Source of the DNA: Prochlorococcus sp. AG-402-N08
Lineage (GTDB): Bacteria > Cyanobacteriota > Cyanobacteriia > PCC-6307 > Cyanobiaceae
Length of the DNA: 64,000 nucleotides
Direction of reading: 5' to 3'
Assembly (NCBI GenBank): GCA_003216535.1
Contig: QCIS01000007.1
Coordinates: 1-64,000 of the forward strand
Below, in pieces: positions 1 through 9,772 of this stretch (positions within the stretch are counted from its first letter, which is position 1; each line of letters starts with the position of its first letter). Both the position numbers and the translations under genes were made by a program. The notes beneath the pieces are model-generated. The model ran no database searches and was not told the DNA's origin. It saw only the letters and a program-made list of their open reading frames with translations.

Positions 1-2
1 AT

Positions 3-212
3 CTCAGGATTTCTGTGAGGAGAGATACTTTGAGGCTCATCTCAGAGATGGCTCAAGATATGGGAGTAAGCATTAATGAAGTTTTTAGTTTTTTGGCAGA
101 AGATTCTGTAGTTGATCTTGAATTACTAGAAGATTTGAATAAAATTGAGATCCCAAGTAAGTGCAGCGTTGATGACCTAAAAAAAGCTCTTCTTAAAAAG
201 AAACTTTGTTAA
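3..212 (+). CDS. Small conserved-looking hypothetical protein, 5' end outside or at window edge
   Basis: An open frame enters from the left edge without a stop and ends at a TAA. A GTG at 15 and an ATG at 48 are possible internal starts, but the frame stays open upstream, so the gene is probably partial here. The visible peptide (about 65-70 residues) is acidic with a lysine-rich tail (ALLKKKLC) and has no recognisable catalytic motif or membrane segment. It ends tail-to-tail with the minus-strand membrane transferase, overlapping it by 4 bp, which is typical of this compact genome. Function unknown; I do not recognise the family. Confidence 0.5.
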   Translation, partial: LRISVRRDTLRLISEMAQDMGVSINEVFSFLAEDSVVDLELLEDLNKIEIPSKCSVDDLKKALLKKKLC

Positions 213-2014
213 AATTTTTCAACTTTTCTATTTTGCCAATCAGATTTATAACCACTATTCAGTAAAAGTTCCGAATACTCATTTAAATCATTTTTTTGAA
301 TTCGCCATAAATTATAAATCCCATATTCGCCCAATTTTTTATGATTAATATTTAACCAATGCTGTTGACGGGAAGAGTATTCATCTATCACGACCAATAG
401 AGATTTGTATTCATAATCGGGTCGATCCTCATAATTCTCTCTCCTATCAATATTCAGCCTGTCTGAGAGGTTAATTAATCCTTCTTTAGTATTTGGTTCA
501 TAGAAAACTATTTGCCTCGAATAATAATGTAATGACGGTTTTCTTATCCCTATCATTGCTAAAGTTTCCTTCCCTTCACGAATATCTAAAATTAATTTTG
601 AGATATTTCTAAGAGGTAATTGCCTGGAAGTATCTGCTAGTTTTCTAATTGGCGCCATCAAAAAAGATTGTCCAATTAATAGAAAAATTTGAACGTAAAG
701 AAGGATATTTTTGGATTTTAAAGAAAATAAAATTATTGTAAGAAGTGTAAATGAAGAGAAAAATAATTTAGCTTTAAAAATTATCCCAGAACTTATAAGT
801 TGAGAAGCAAGATTAGGCATTTCAGGGTCATTAATTGAACTTAACCAAATATTTGAGAAAAAGAATGCCATTGAGACACCAAACAAAATCAAAATATTAA
901 ATATCCATAAATATGGATAACTTTTATTTGAATTTTTTAAGTTTATAAAGCAATTACTAATTAATATTGCAGCTGCTGGAATTGCTGGTAACCAATAGCT
1001 TGGTAGTTTTGTAGCAGAAAGACTAAAAAAGATCAAAACTGATGAGAGCCAACATAAAGAAAATGTATACAGGCTTTCAGTGATACTGCAACTTTCATTT
1101 GTACTTTTCAAGAAATCCTTAAAGGCTTTAAATATCCCGAAATATAAAAAAGGGGTGAATGGTAATGAAGCTAATATCATTATGTAAAGAAAAAACCAGA
1201 ATGGTTCTGCATGATTATTTACAACTGAGGTATATCTTTGAAAATTATGATAACCAAAAAAATTATCCCAAAAAGGCTTTCCCTCTTTTATGAATTCTAA
1301 GATGTACCACGGAGCACTTATGAGTATTGTTATTAAAAAACCTTTCTTAGGGTTTATCTTGCAGAACAACATTTTCCAATTCTTCTGACTAATTAAGAAA
1401 GATGTAATAGTCAATATTGCCAAAACGAATGCAACAGGTCCTTTAGTTAAAATTGCAAGCCCTAAAAATACCCACGCTGAAATGCATTGATCATTATTTT
1501 CACTTGCCATTCTTCTCCAAAACAAAAGCAAGCTAATCCCTAAGGTCCCAGTTAAAAGAGCATCACTCACGGCAGTTCTACTCCAGATAATTATTAATGG
1601 AGACAATGCAAAGCCTAATGATGCGACTATTGGAGTAAGGAATTGCCTGTCCCCCTTCTGCGGCCAACAAAAAAGCGTATCTCCAATCATCAACATTAAA
1701 AATAATGATCCCAAAGCTGAAGGGAGTCTCGCTGAGAGTGTCCCAAAACTATCCCAAATCTCGTTTTTCGGTAATGAGTAAAAAAGAGCCATTAGCCAAT
1801 ATATTAATGGAGGCTTATCAAAACGGAATATTCCATTGACTTTTGGAGTTAACCAATCACCCGATTCACTCATCGCCCTTGCCGCAGAGGCAAATAGAGG
1901 GGGGGTTTCATCCACTAGTCCTGTAGTACCTAAACCTAAAACAAATATAATGATTCCAGAAATCAAAACTATTGTTGAGTTTAAAAGCCTTTTTTTTGAA
2001 TTCAGAAGAATCAT
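209..2014 (-). CDS. ArnT/PMT-family polyprenyl-phosphate-sugar glycosyltransferase
   Basis: Integral-membrane GT-C glycosyltransferase of the ArnT/protein-mannosyltransferase superfamily, which moves a sugar from a polyprenyl-phosphate donor to lipid A, a glycan or a protein at the outer face of the inner membrane. Visible: an N-terminal membrane helix, then an acidic loop (LVDETPP), the signature SGDWLTP and the FDKPPLIYW motif near residues 50-75, followed by about ten more hydrophobic segments and a soluble C-terminal domain. Length (601 aa) suits the family. It lies 14 bp downstream of the plus-end neighbour gene on the same strand, a GT4 glycosyltransferase, suggesting co-transcription. 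The exact donor and acceptor cannot be read from sequence; the GtrA-like and DPM-like genes near 40-43 kb could supply a polyprenyl-phosphate sugar. Confidence 0.8.
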   Translation of the reverse strand: MILLNSKKRLLNSTIVLISGIIIFVLGLGTTGLVDETPPLFASAARAMSESGDWLTPKVNGIFRFDKPPLIYWLMALFYSLPKNEIWDSFGTLSARLPSALGSLFLMLMIGDTLFCWPQKGDRQFLTPIVASLGFALSPLIIIWSRTAVSDALLTGTLGISLLLFWRRMASENNDQCISAWVFLGLAILTKGPVAFVLAILTITSFLISQKNWKMLFCKINPKKGFLITILISAPWYILEFIKEGKPFWDNFFGYHNFQRYTSVVNNHAEPFWFFLYIMILASLPFTPFLYFGIFKAFKDFLKSTNESCSITESLYTFSLCWLSSVLIFFSLSATKLPSYWLPAIPAAAILISNCFINLKNSNKSYPYLWIFNILILFGVSMAFFFSNIWLSSINDPEMPNLASQLISSGIIFKAKLFFSSFTLLTIILFSLKSKNILLYVQIFLLIGQSFLMAPIRKLADTSRQLPLRNISKLILDIREGKETLAMIGIRKPSLHYYSRQIVFYEPNTKEGLINLSDRLNIDRRENYEDRPDYEYKSLLVVIDEYSSRQQHWLNINHKKLGEYGIYNLWRIQKNDLNEYSELLLNSGYKSDWQNRKVEKF

Positions 2015-2028
2015 TTAATGTATTAATA

Positions 2029-3105
2029 TTATTTATATTCGATAATTACCTTATTAAGCCAGTTCACAACCTTGTTAGCAAATATATCTGCGGAGGCATT
2101 TTTTTCTACCCATTCTCTACAATTTTTACGATTTATTTTTTCAATGAAATTAGCATAGTAAAGCAGAGTTTCTTTATCATCAGGATCTGCAAGATAGCCT
2201 GTTTGACCATGCTGAATAATTTCACTAGGTCCTCCCCTTTTATAAGCTATCACTGGCACACCACAGGCTAAAGCTTCAACAATAACATTCCCATATGCCT
2301 CATTCCATTTCGGAGTATTTACCAACGCCCTGCATTTACCAAGTTCTTTTTGTAGTTTATCGGTTGATAAAAACCCCATCCAATCTATAGCGCCCTGTGA
2401 GAAAGATTTTTCTATATTTGAGGCATATATCTCATCTTCTATATATCCCCAAACTTTTAATTTTTCGCCAAGTTTATTTGCTACATAAACTGCATCCTCC
2501 AAACCTTTCTCCGGAGCTACTCTTCCAACCCATGCCAAGGGTCCCTTCACTGAATCTTGAAAAATATAATTATTTAAATTAAAACCATTCCCAATTATTG
2601 TTGGTTTTTTTATATATGGATAATCATTAGCTTGCATTTTTGAATGAAAAGCAAAATTATTTGGATACTTAGCATATACCTTGGAGATTAAATTATTAAT
2701 TACTGAACTTTCTGAACCCATACTAATAATATGTGCAATTGGTATCTCAAAATTTAGAGTCATCCAAATAGGCAACCAATCATAGGACATGTTCAACAAT
2801 ACATCTGCATTTTTCGCGATGTCTAATCCCTTTTCAAGCATTCCTGCTAGAAGAGAATTGTCTGGAATAGTCACGGGAGAATTGTAATCTTGATGCTGCC
2901 AACTAATTTGATCTTCACCTTCCACAATATGTAATTTTGCTTTTAAATTACTATCATGAAACTTAGAATTTTTTGGAGCTATAACATCGACAGAATGACC
3001 TAAAGAAATAAGACCTGATACTAAAGAATTTAAAGTTAATTCAACTCCACCACCTTTGCCACTCCCCAAGAATCCTATTGGAGTACTAATCAAAACTATT
3101 CTCAT
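2029..3105 (-). CDS. GT4-family glycosyltransferase (group 1)
   Basis: Retaining GT-B glycosyltransferase, 358 aa, the usual size for GT4. The N-terminal domain has the glycine-rich acceptor-side loop (GSGKGGGVELTLNSL, residues about 15-29). The C-terminal donor domain has WVGRVAPEKGL and the EX7E element in EAYGNVIVEALACGVPV followed by RGGPSEII, which binds the nucleotide sugar. No signal peptide; cytoplasmic, probably peripheral to the membrane. It is transcribed with the membrane sugar transferase and sits 28 bp from the EamA transporter. Sugar specificity is unknown. Confidence 0.85.
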   Translation of the reverse strand: MRIVLISTPIGFLGSGKGGGVELTLNSLVSGLISLGHSVDVIAPKNSKFHDSNLKAKLHIVEGEDQISWQHQDYNSPVTIPDNSLLAGMLEKGLDIAKNADVLLNMSYDWLPIWMTLNFEIPIAHIISMGSESSVINNLISKVYAKYPNNFAFHSKMQANDYPYIKKPTIIGNGFNLNNYIFQDSVKGPLAWVGRVAPEKGLEDAVYVANKLGEKLKVWGYIEDEIYASNIEKSFSQGAIDWMGFLSTDKLQKELGKCRALVNTPKWNEAYGNVIVEALACGVPVIAYKRGGPSEIIQHGQTGYLADPDDKETLLYYANFIEKINRKNCREWVEKNASADIFANKVVNWLNKVIIEYK

Positions 3106-3133
3106 TATCAGACTTTTTACAAAAATAAACTAA

Positions 3134-4075
3134 TTAAATAGTAGTATCAGAAAATTTATTTTCCCATAAACTCTTTCTCTGGCTAACAAAAAATACCGAG
3201 ATAAGGACAAACACCACTCCTATCCACTGCACAATAGTGAGTCTTTCATCTAACCAAACACCTCCACTTAGAAGAGCAAATACAGGAGTTAAAAATGCGA
3301 GAGTACTAAATCCAGTTATTTCTTTATTATTAGCAAAGTAGAAAAACAATCCATAAGCTATTGCTCCTCCAAAAATACTTGCAAATGACATAAGTCCCCA
3401 CTCAAATATTGACCAATCTGGAATAATTGTGAAATTTGATTGTAAGCAGTGCTTAATAATTAAAGGCAAACTCCCTAAAACCATATGCCAGCCTGTAACT
3501 GCCACTGGATCACTTTTAGTGCAAGTGAATCTTATTAAAATTGTTCCTAATGCCATAGCTAGAGAAGCTGCAAGCATCCAAAGTTCTCCAAAATTAAAAG
3601 CAACATCATTTATAGACTTATCAGACATCAACCACCAATTTCCTAAAAATTCTTGAGGAACTCCTAAAAATACTATTCCTCCCAAGCCAAAAAGTAATCC
3701 TAACCACCCTATTGGATTTATTAAATTTCCAAAAATTGCCCTCGCTAAAATAGCTACCAAAAGCGGTTGAGAATCAATTAAGACAGAACCTAACCCTGCT
3801 CCGGTTTTTTCTATGCCATAAGTTAAAAACATCTGAAAAAAAGTGGCATCGACAATCGTAAAAATAAAAAACCACTTCAAATCGCACTTATAAATTTTTA
3901 AATCTCTTTTAAACAAATATGTTGTTATTAGAACAAGAATCCCTGCGGGAAGTAATCTTAAAGTAGCCACAAAATCTGGCCCAGCACTAGATACTAAGGG
4001 AGTCATGGCCGCCATTGAAGTACCCCAAAGTGCAAAAGGGAGTATCATTAAAAACCAATTTAGGATTGAATTCAT
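3134..4075 (-). CDS. EamA/DMT-family transporter
   Basis: Polytopic membrane protein of 313 aa with about ten hydrophobic segments arranged as two EamA repeats, the standard drug/metabolite transporter layout. The first repeat opens with ALWGTSMAAMTP; the second ends with TPVFALLSGGVWLDERLT, the conserved end-of-repeat motif. Members export small metabolites or amino acids; the substrate is not predictable. Its start lies 52 bp from the divergent sppA start, so the two share a short promoter region. Confidence 0.85.
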   Translation of the reverse strand: MNSILNWFLMILPFALWGTSMAAMTPLVSSAGPDFVATLRLLPAGILVLITTYLFKRDLKIYKCDLKWFFIFTIVDATFFQMFLTYGIEKTGAGLGSVLIDSQPLLVAILARAIFGNLINPIGWLGLLFGLGGIVFLGVPQEFLGNWWLMSDKSINDVAFNFGELWMLAASLAMALGTILIRFTCTKSDPVAVTGWHMVLGSLPLIIKHCLQSNFTIIPDWSIFEWGLMSFASIFGGAIAYGLFFYFANNKEITGFSTLAFLTPVFALLSGGVWLDERLTIVQWIGVVFVLISVFFVSQRKSLWENKFSDTTI

Positions 4076-4127
4076 TAGGTCTGCTGATAATCTTTTTAAA
4101 GTAGTTTTATGAATTTACCTTAAAAGA

Positions 4128-4937
4128 ATGATTTGGCCTTTTAGACGAAAGTCAAAAAAAAGAATGGCTCGTATAGAAATTAATGAGCCTATTACAAGTT
4201 CAACAAGAGTTTCTGTCCTTAAAGCTCTTAAACAAATTGAGGATAGAGAATTTCCTGCTTTAATCGTGAGAATTGATTCTCCAGGGGGTACTGTTGGTGA
4301 TAGCCAAGAAATATACTCTGCCATTAAAAGACTAAAAGATAAAGGATGTAAAGTCATTGCTAGCTTTGGTAATATCTCAGCATCAGGAGGTGTTTACATT
4401 GGTGTTGCATCAGACAAAATAGTTGCTAATCCAGGCACAATTACAGGATCTATTGGTGTGATTATAAGAGGAAATAATTTATCTGAATTATTAGATAAAA
4501 TCGGAATTAAATTTGAAACGGTTAAAAGTGGTGTATTTAAAGATATTCTTTCTCCCGATAAACCTCTAAGTGAGGAAGGTAGAGTTCTACTTCAAGGACT
4601 GATAGATGAAAGTTACAAACAATTTACTGAAGCTGTTGCTGAAGGAAGGAATTTACCTGTTGAAGAAGTAAGAAAATTTGCTGATGGAAGAATTTTTACT
4701 GGTACTCAAGCGAAAGAATTAGGACTAGTTGATGAGGTTGGAGATGAATTTGTTGCAAGGAAACTAGCTGCAGAAATGGTTAATATTGATCCTAAAATTC
4801 AACCCTTAACATTTGGGAAGAAAAAGAAAAAAATACTTGGACTAATACCTGGAAGTGTCATGATTGAGAAAATTATCAATAATATCTTTTTTGAGTTTGA
4901 CTCATCTAATAAAGTACTTTGGTTATACAAGCCTTAA
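4128..4937 (+). CDS. sppA: Signal peptide peptidase SppA (protease IV, short form)
   Basis: Serine-lysine dyad protease of the S49 family that degrades cleaved signal peptides at the membrane. Visible: IDSPGGTV near residues 50-57, the nucleophile region ISASGGVYIG and the general-base lysine region SGVFKDI, and the spacing expected of the single-domain (about 270 aa) version. The N-terminus is basic and lacks a strong membrane anchor (MIWPFRRKSKKR), as in other short SppA proteins. It heads a plus-strand run of housekeeping genes; aroH follows 14 bp later, so the two are probably one transcript. The start is the first ATG; a lysine/arginine-rich N-terminus makes translation from it plausible. 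Confidence 0.9.
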   Translation: MIWPFRRKSKKRMARIEINEPITSSTRVSVLKALKQIEDREFPALIVRIDSPGGTVGDSQEIYSAIKRLKDKGCKVIASFGNISASGGVYIGVASDKIVANPGTITGSIGVIIRGNNLSELLDKIGIKFETVKSGVFKDILSPDKPLSEEGRVLLQGLIDESYKQFTEAVAEGRNLPVEEVRKFADGRIFTGTQAKELGLVDEVGDEFVARKLAAEMVNIDPKIQPLTFGKKKKKILGLIPGSVMIEKIINNIFFEFDSSNKVLWLYKP

Positions 4938-4951
4938 ATAGATTTGAAAAA

Positions 4952-5323
4952 ATGAAAGATAATTATAAGATTACATTTATTCGTGGTGCTACAACGGCAT
5001 CTGGAAATTCTATTAGGGAAATAGAAGATGCCGTAGTGGAATTAATTGATGAATTAATTTCACGCAACAATCTTATTAGGACTAACATATTATCCATTAC
5101 ATTCACAGCGACAAAAGATTTAAATGCATGTTTCCCAGCTTCAATTGCAAGAAAATTTAATGGACTTGATTCAGTAGCCTTTATAGACTGCCAACAAATG
5201 CACGTATCTAATGATGTTGATTTTTGTATAAGAATTATGGCTCAAGTTTTATTGCCAGCAAATTATTTAATAAAACACCCTTATTTAAGAGGCGCTGCGA
5301 AATTAAGGACAGATAGATGTTAA
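4952..5323 (+). CDS. aroH: Chorismate mutase, AroH class
   Basis: Monofunctional AroH-fold chorismate mutase converting chorismate to prephenate for phenylalanine and tyrosine synthesis. The family start is visible (FIRGATTASGNS), followed by the region around LSITFTATKDLNACFPA and the C-terminal HPYLRGAAKLRTDR, which holds conserved active-site arginines. I placed the start at the ATG at 4952; an in-frame extension back to 4919 would overlap sppA and adds residues not typical of the family. Length 123 aa is normal. Confidence 0.9.
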   Translation: MKDNYKITFIRGATTASGNSIREIEDAVVELIDELISRNNLIRTNILSITFTATKDLNACFPASIARKFNGLDSVAFIDCQQMHVSNDVDFCIRIMAQVLLPANYLIKHPYLRGAAKLRTDRC

Positions 5324-5395
5324 CCTTAGTGAAATAATTTTTTTCGCTTTAATTTTGAATAGCACTAACTCAAACTTTAAAATTCCATTCCCTCA

Positions 5396-5974
5396 ATGTT
5401 AAATATTACAAGGAAGCTTACTTTAAATTTTAAAATTTTAAGTTTTTTTATTCTCCCGACAATTTTAGTTTCAACTCCTTTTTTTAATAAATTACAAGAT
5501 GCTAAAGCAGGGTTGGAATTTCAGTGGGATCAAGACTCTAGTTTTAGACGATTAAAGTGGTATCAAAAAGAAAATAAAAGGAAATTTAGAAATACAATTT
5601 ACTTTTTCTTGAGGCAATCTGACAGAAGAACTGATCTCTTAAAAATCAATCTAGCTATCCCAAAAACTTTTAAATCCACTTTAAAAAACGAAAAAATCAG
5701 TTTTTGTAAAGTAAGAATCGGCGGTTTTGAAAATAGAACAAAATGTTTAGAAGACATTCCAGCTGATATCGAAATCAATACTGATGAAACAGGCTTGCGG
5801 ACTCTAGATATTTATCCTTACAGCCCAATTCCCTCTATTAAAGAAAGTTATGCAATTGTCTTAAAAGTCTTTAATCCAAAAAAATCAGGTTTATATCAAT
5901 TTCATTCATATGGACAACCTTTAGGGGAATCATTTTCAAGTTATTTAGGAAGCTGGACTATAGTGATCGATTAA
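5396..5974 (+). CDS. DUF2808 secreted/periplasmic protein
   Basis: A 192-aa protein with a clear N-terminal signal sequence: basic start (MLNITRKLTLNFK), hydrophobic core (ILSFFILPTILVS) and a likely cleavage site near the AKAG around residue 38. The mature part matches the cyanobacterial DUF2808 layout, with a conserved CKVRIGGFENRTKC segment (two cysteines that may form a disulphide in the periplasm) and a C-terminal GLYQFHSYGQP region. Function of the family is unknown. It lies immediately upstream of rpmH-rnpA. Confidence 0.75.
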   Translation: MLNITRKLTLNFKILSFFILPTILVSTPFFNKLQDAKAGLEFQWDQDSSFRRLKWYQKENKRKFRNTIYFFLRQSDRRTDLLKINLAIPKTFKSTLKNEKISFCKVRIGGFENRTKCLEDIPADIEINTDETGLRTLDIYPYSPIPSIKESYAIVLKVFNPKKSGLYQFHSYGQPLGESFSSYLGSWTIVID

Positions 5975-6004
5975 ATGATAAATTAAATAAGGATAATTAA
6001 AAAA

Positions 6005-6142
6005 ATGACTAAAAGAACTTTTGGCGGGACTTCAAGAAAAAGAAAACGTGTATCTGGTTTTAGAGTAAGAATGCGTTCTCATACAGGTAGAAGAGTTATT
6101 AAAAGCAGAAGACAAAAAGGTAGAGAAAGAATAGCTGTATAA
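6005..6142 (+). CDS. rpmH: 50S ribosomal protein L34
   Basis: A 45-aa, very basic protein with the L34 pattern: [16 protein letters not shown] at the start, [14 protein letters not shown] in the middle and [11 protein letters not shown] at the end. It is a structural protein of the large ribosomal subunit. It precedes rnpA by 12 bp, the near-universal bacterial rpmH-rnpA pairing, and yidC follows after one small gene, also the canonical order. Confidence 0.97.
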
Positions 6143-6154
6143 CTTCAAATTTAA

Positions 6155-6541
6155 ATGGCCTTACCAAAAGATATGCGCTTAAAAGGTCATAGAACTTTTA
6201 ATTATATTCATAAAAATTCCACAACATACTATGGAAAATTAATGACATTTAAAGTTGTAAGATCAAACCCAGAAATTCTCTTAACCCATAAAATCACAAA
6301 TACCTCAAACAAATTCAGGGTTGCTATTGCTATTAGTAAGAAAGTTTCAAAAAAAGCTGTAGAAAGAAATAAATTAAGAAGAATCCTGCAAGAGTGGTTA
6401 TTAACAAATATTCAAAAAATTAATAACCACAAACCATATTGGTTACTTGTTAACCTTAAAATTGGGGAATTCTGCAATGATAAAAGTAAAATTTTGGAAG
6501 AATTTCAAAACTTAATGTTCAAATCTCGTCTAATCAAATGA
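6155..6541 (+). CDS. rnpA: Ribonuclease P protein component
   Basis: Protein subunit that helps the RNase P RNA remove 5' leaders from tRNA precursors. The conserved core is visible as RVAIAISKKVSKKAVERNKLRR, written here in parts: RVAIAISKKV then AVERNKLRR, the RNR-type RNA-binding motif. Length (128 aa) and basic character fit. It overlaps the next gene's first ATG by 4 bp, indicating translational coupling. Confidence 0.93.
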   Translation: MALPKDMRLKGHRTFNYIHKNSTTYYGKLMTFKVVRSNPEILLTHKITNTSNKFRVAIAISKKVSKKAVERNKLRRILQEWLLTNIQKINNHKPYWLLVNLKIGEFCNDKSKILEEFQNLMFKSRLIK

Positions 6542-6951
6542 TTAACATGAATGAAGAAACCTTTTATGAAGGCGGTCCTGCTAAAAGTGATTTAATAATA
6601 AATCTTCTAGCAGGAATAACTATTCTAGGTTTGCCATTTACCTTTGCCGCAATTGTTAGATCCTTGTGGTTGAGATATAAAATTACAAACAAAAGAATAA
6701 CAATAGATGGTGGATGGTTTGGTAAAAATAAAACACAAGTTTCATTAAGTAACATTGAAGAAATTAGATCTATTCCAAGAGGTTTCGGATCTTATGGTGA
6801 TATGGTTCTTATCCTTAATGACGGATCAAAGGTTGAAATGAAATCATTACCCTTATTCAGAGAAAAACAAAAATTTATTGAAGAAAATATAAATAAAAGA
6901 TCACAAATTCCAAATCCTAAAGAGGTTGAAGGATTTGCTACTAAATCCTAA
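6538..6951 (+). CDS. PH-domain membrane protein (bPH2-like)
   Basis: A 137-aa protein with an N-terminal hydrophobic segment (ILGLPFTFAAIVRSLW, residues about 32-47) followed by a small bacterial PH-like domain: YKITNKRITIDGG, VSLSNIEEIRSI and GDMVLILNDGSKVEM. Such proteins are common between rnpA and yidC in cyanobacteria; their role is uncertain. The first ATG overlaps the rnpA stop; a second ATG at 6547 is an equally good start. Confidence 0.75.
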   Translation: MINMNEETFYEGGPAKSDLIINLLAGITILGLPFTFAAIVRSLWLRYKITNKRITIDGGWFGKNKTQVSLSNIEEIRSIPRGFGSYGDMVLILNDGSKVEMKSLPLFREKQKFIEENINKRSQIPNPKEVEGFATKS

Positions 6952-7023
6952 ATAAATTAATTACAAAAACCTTTTTTTCCTGTAAAATAAAATGTCTAGT
7001 AAAATTTCACTCTCTTTAATATC

Positions 7024-8166
7024 GTGATAGGGTTCATTTCTGAAAAATTACTTATCCCGATTCTAGATTTTTTCTACGGTTTAGTCCCTAGTTATGGGTT
7101 AGCAATTGTTGCTTTGACTGTCGTAATTAGAATTGCACTTTTCCCTCTAAGCGCTGGTTCCATTAGAAGCGCTAGAAGAATGAAGATTGCTCAACCAGTA
7201 ATGCAAAAAAGGCAAGCAGAAATAAAATCTAAGTTTTCAGGTGATCCAAAGAAACAGCAAGAAGAACTTGGAAAACTAATGAATGAATTTGGTAGTCCCC
7301 TAGCAGGTTGCCTTCCTTTGATTGTACAAATGCCCGTGCTATTTGCATTGTTTGCAACCTTAAGAGGTTCTCCATTCGCTGATGTCCCCTACAACATAAA
7401 TCTTAAGGTCCTTCCACAGGATCAAATAGCAGCTATTGATCCAAAACCTTACAAATCCCCAAGACACTCCATATTCATTACAGAAAAATCACATTTTCCT
7501 GTAATAGCAACCATCCCTAATGGAACAAAATTAGGAGCAGAAGAATCTGTAAAAATAAATTTGCAAACAACGAACGGCAATAGCTATTCGGAAGTCTTAT
7601 CTAAATATGACAATGGATCAAAATTTCTCCCCACTTGGAAGGTTGCTAAGGGATCTGAAAATCTTACAGTTTCCCAAGACGGTACAGTAACAGCACTTAA
7701 ACCGGGGGATGCAACAATCGAGGCAAAAATCCCCGGTCTAGCTGCTAAAAGTGGTTTTCTTTTTATTAAAGCTCTAGGTCAAGTTGGTTTTTATGTAGAT
7801 GGGGCAATTAATTGGGATATTGCTGCACTAGTTGGTGCCTTTGGATTAACTCTACTTCTCTCACAAGTTTTATCTAGTCAGGGGATGCCTGCAAATCCAC
7901 AGCAATCAACAGCTAACAAAATTACACCAATCATGATTACTGGAATGTTTCTGTTTTTCCCACTACCAGCGGGAGTTTTACTATATATGGTTGTTGCTAA
8001 TATTTTTCAGGCATTTCAGACTTTTCTGCTCAATAAAGAAGCTCTTCCTGAGAATCTACAGAAAATTTTAGATCAACAATTATTGGCCAAAAATGAAGTG
8101 GTAACAACTTCTGCTTCAACAATCTCAGATAAAAGATTACCTTTCGAACCTAACAGTAAAAAATAG
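7024..8166 (+). CDS. yidC: Membrane protein insertase YidC/Oxa1
   Basis: Inserts and folds proteins in the cytoplasmic and thylakoid membranes, alone or with SecYEG. Visible: an N-terminal membrane helix, the conserved basic cytoplasmic segment ([18 protein letters not shown]) and the [18 protein letters not shown] helix, then a roughly 110-residue hydrophilic insert (about residues 130-245), and C-terminal helices with [19 protein letters not shown]. Start is GTG ([10 protein letters not shown]), 72 bp after the PH-domain gene; no better in-frame start gives a complete first helix. The insert between helices is longer than in Oxa1 and fits cyanobacterial YidC. Confidence 0.93.
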   Translation: MIGFISEKLLIPILDFFYGLVPSYGLAIVALTVVIRIALFPLSAGSIRSARRMKIAQPVMQKRQAEIKSKFSGDPKKQQEELGKLMNEFGSPLAGCLPLIVQMPVLFALFATLRGSPFADVPYNINLKVLPQDQIAAIDPKPYKSPRHSIFITEKSHFPVIATIPNGTKLGAEESVKINLQTTNGNSYSEVLSKYDNGSKFLPTWKVAKGSENLTVSQDGTVTALKPGDATIEAKIPGLAAKSGFLFIKALGQVGFYVDGAINWDIAALVGAFGLTLLLSQVLSSQGMPANPQQSTANKITPIMITGMFLFFPLPAGVLLYMVVANIFQAFQTFLLNKEALPENLQKILDQQLLAKNEVVTTSASTISDKRLPFEPNSKK

Positions 8167-8181
8167 TCTAAATATCAAATA

Positions 8182-9648
8182 ATGAATTCTTGGTGTAAAG
8201 ATTTAGAATTACTAATAAAATCAAGAACCTCATTAATCTGGATCAGGACTAAAGAAGAGGAAAGATTAGAAAAATTAGTTAATTTCTCTTGTGAAAACCT
8301 AAACATAAAAAGATTCATTTGCTGGGATTGTGTTAGCGGTTTAAAAGGAGTAATAAATGAAGAAGGTAAATTTTGTAATAATCCTTTAGGAGTCCTTAAT
8401 TGGCTTAAAGAACAAAAATCTGAAGTTTCAACAGTTTTATTACTAAAAGATTTTCATAAATTTTATGATGATCCATCCATCAATAGAACTATTAAAGAAC
8501 TATCCTCATCGCTTAAGAAAACTAGTCATAATTTAATCATTAGTTCTCATCTATTTCCATCATCAGAAGAACTAGATGATTTAATGACAATTATAAATTT
8601 ACCTTTACCTGATCAAAAAGAGTTGAAAAATCTAATAAAAAAAATTGCTATTAATACCAATTCAAATATTGATGAACAAGACTTAAATGAACTTTCTACA
8701 GCTTCAAGTGGACTTACTGAAATAAAAGTAAAGCAAGTTACTGCAAAGGCCCTTGCTAAAAGAGGAAAAATAAGTAAAGAAGATATCAAAGATATTCTTG
8801 AAGAGAAAAAACAAGTTATCGCCAGAAGTGAAATTTTAGAATTTTTCGAACCCAAATCAAGTCAAGATGATATTGGTGGTTTAAATGTTTTAAAAGTTTG
8901 GCTTAATCAAAGATATAGGGCATTTTCTAAAGAAGCCAGAGACTATGGATTACCTATTCCCAAGGGTGTCTTACTAGTTGGAGCTCAAGGAACAGGGAAA
9001 TCGCTTACTGCAAAATCAATTTCTAAGAGTTGGGCGATGCCGCTGCTTAGGTTAGATGTTGGAAGATTATTTTCTAGCCTTGTTGGTTCAAGCGAGGCAA
9101 GAACAAGAGAAGCAATATTAAGAGCTGAGGCCATGTCTCCATGTATCCTTTGGATCGATGAAATTGATAAGGGCTTTGGTGGCGATGCCAGAAGTGATGG
9201 AGGGACAAGTCAGAGGGTTTTGGCAAGTTTGCTAACTTGGATGGCTGAAAAAGAATCCGCAGTATTTGTCATTGCTACCGCTAATGCTATAGATAAGCTT
9301 CCTGCTGAATTATTAAGGAAGGGAAGATTTGATGAGATATTTTTTCTTGATTTACCAAATTCTGAAGAAAGATTAAGCATTATGGATTTGCACTTAAAAA
9401 AAAGAAGACCAAGTTACAGTTTTCCTCTATCCACCATCATCGATAGAACAGAAGGATTTTCAGGTGCAGAACTTGAACAAGCAGTAATTGAGGGAATGCA
9501 TATTTCATTCTCTGAGAATAGAGAGATTATGGAGAAAGATTTAGTAAAGGCAGTTTCTGAATTAGTTCCCTTATCCAGAACAGCTAAAGAGCAAATTAAT
9601 TTTCTAAAAGAATGGTCATCTACAGGGCGGGCTCGTTCTGCATCGTAG
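8182..9648 (+). CDS. Ycf46-like AAA ATPase
   Basis: AAA+ ATPase of the Ycf46 type found in cyanobacteria and red-algal plastids. The N-terminal half (about 220 aa) is a degenerate AAA-like domain without a Walker A. The C-terminal half is active-looking: Walker A GAQGTGKS, Walker B ILWIDEIDKGF, sensor region FVIATANAIDKLPAEL and arginine finger LRKGRFDEIF. Length 488 aa is normal. The biological role is not well defined; a link to inorganic-carbon regulation has been proposed for the family. It begins 15 bp after yidC. Confidence 0.85.
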   Translation: MNSWCKDLELLIKSRTSLIWIRTKEEERLEKLVNFSCENLNIKRFICWDCVSGLKGVINEEGKFCNNPLGVLNWLKEQKSEVSTVLLLKDFHKFYDDPSINRTIKELSSSLKKTSHNLIISSHLFPSSEELDDLMTIINLPLPDQKELKNLIKKIAINTNSNIDEQDLNELSTASSGLTEIKVKQVTAKALAKRGKISKEDIKDILEEKKQVIARSEILEFFEPKSSQDDIGGLNVLKVWLNQRYRAFSKEARDYGLPIPKGVLLVGAQGTGKSLTAKSISKSWAMPLLRLDVGRLFSSLVGSSEARTREAILRAEAMSPCILWIDEIDKGFGGDARSDGGTSQRVLASLLTWMAEKESAVFVIATANAIDKLPAELLRKGRFDEIFFLDLPNSEERLSIMDLHLKKRRPSYSFPLSTIIDRTEGFSGAELEQAVIEGMHISFSENREIMEKDLVKAVSELVPLSRTAKEQINFLKEWSSTGRARSAS

Positions 9649-9772
9649 CTAAAAAATTTTATTTAAAAATACTCCGCGTAAGTTAGGAATCATTAATTTA
9701 GTTAATTTTTAGTCAAAAATCCCTAATAATGAATTTAGATTAATTATTTTAATTAAGGTATAAAAAAAAATA

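Noticed and set aside
1972..2271. 99-codon plus-strand ORF across the junction of two minus-strand genes
   Set aside because: Antisense to the well-supported GT4 gene and hydrophobic by chance from AT-rich complement.
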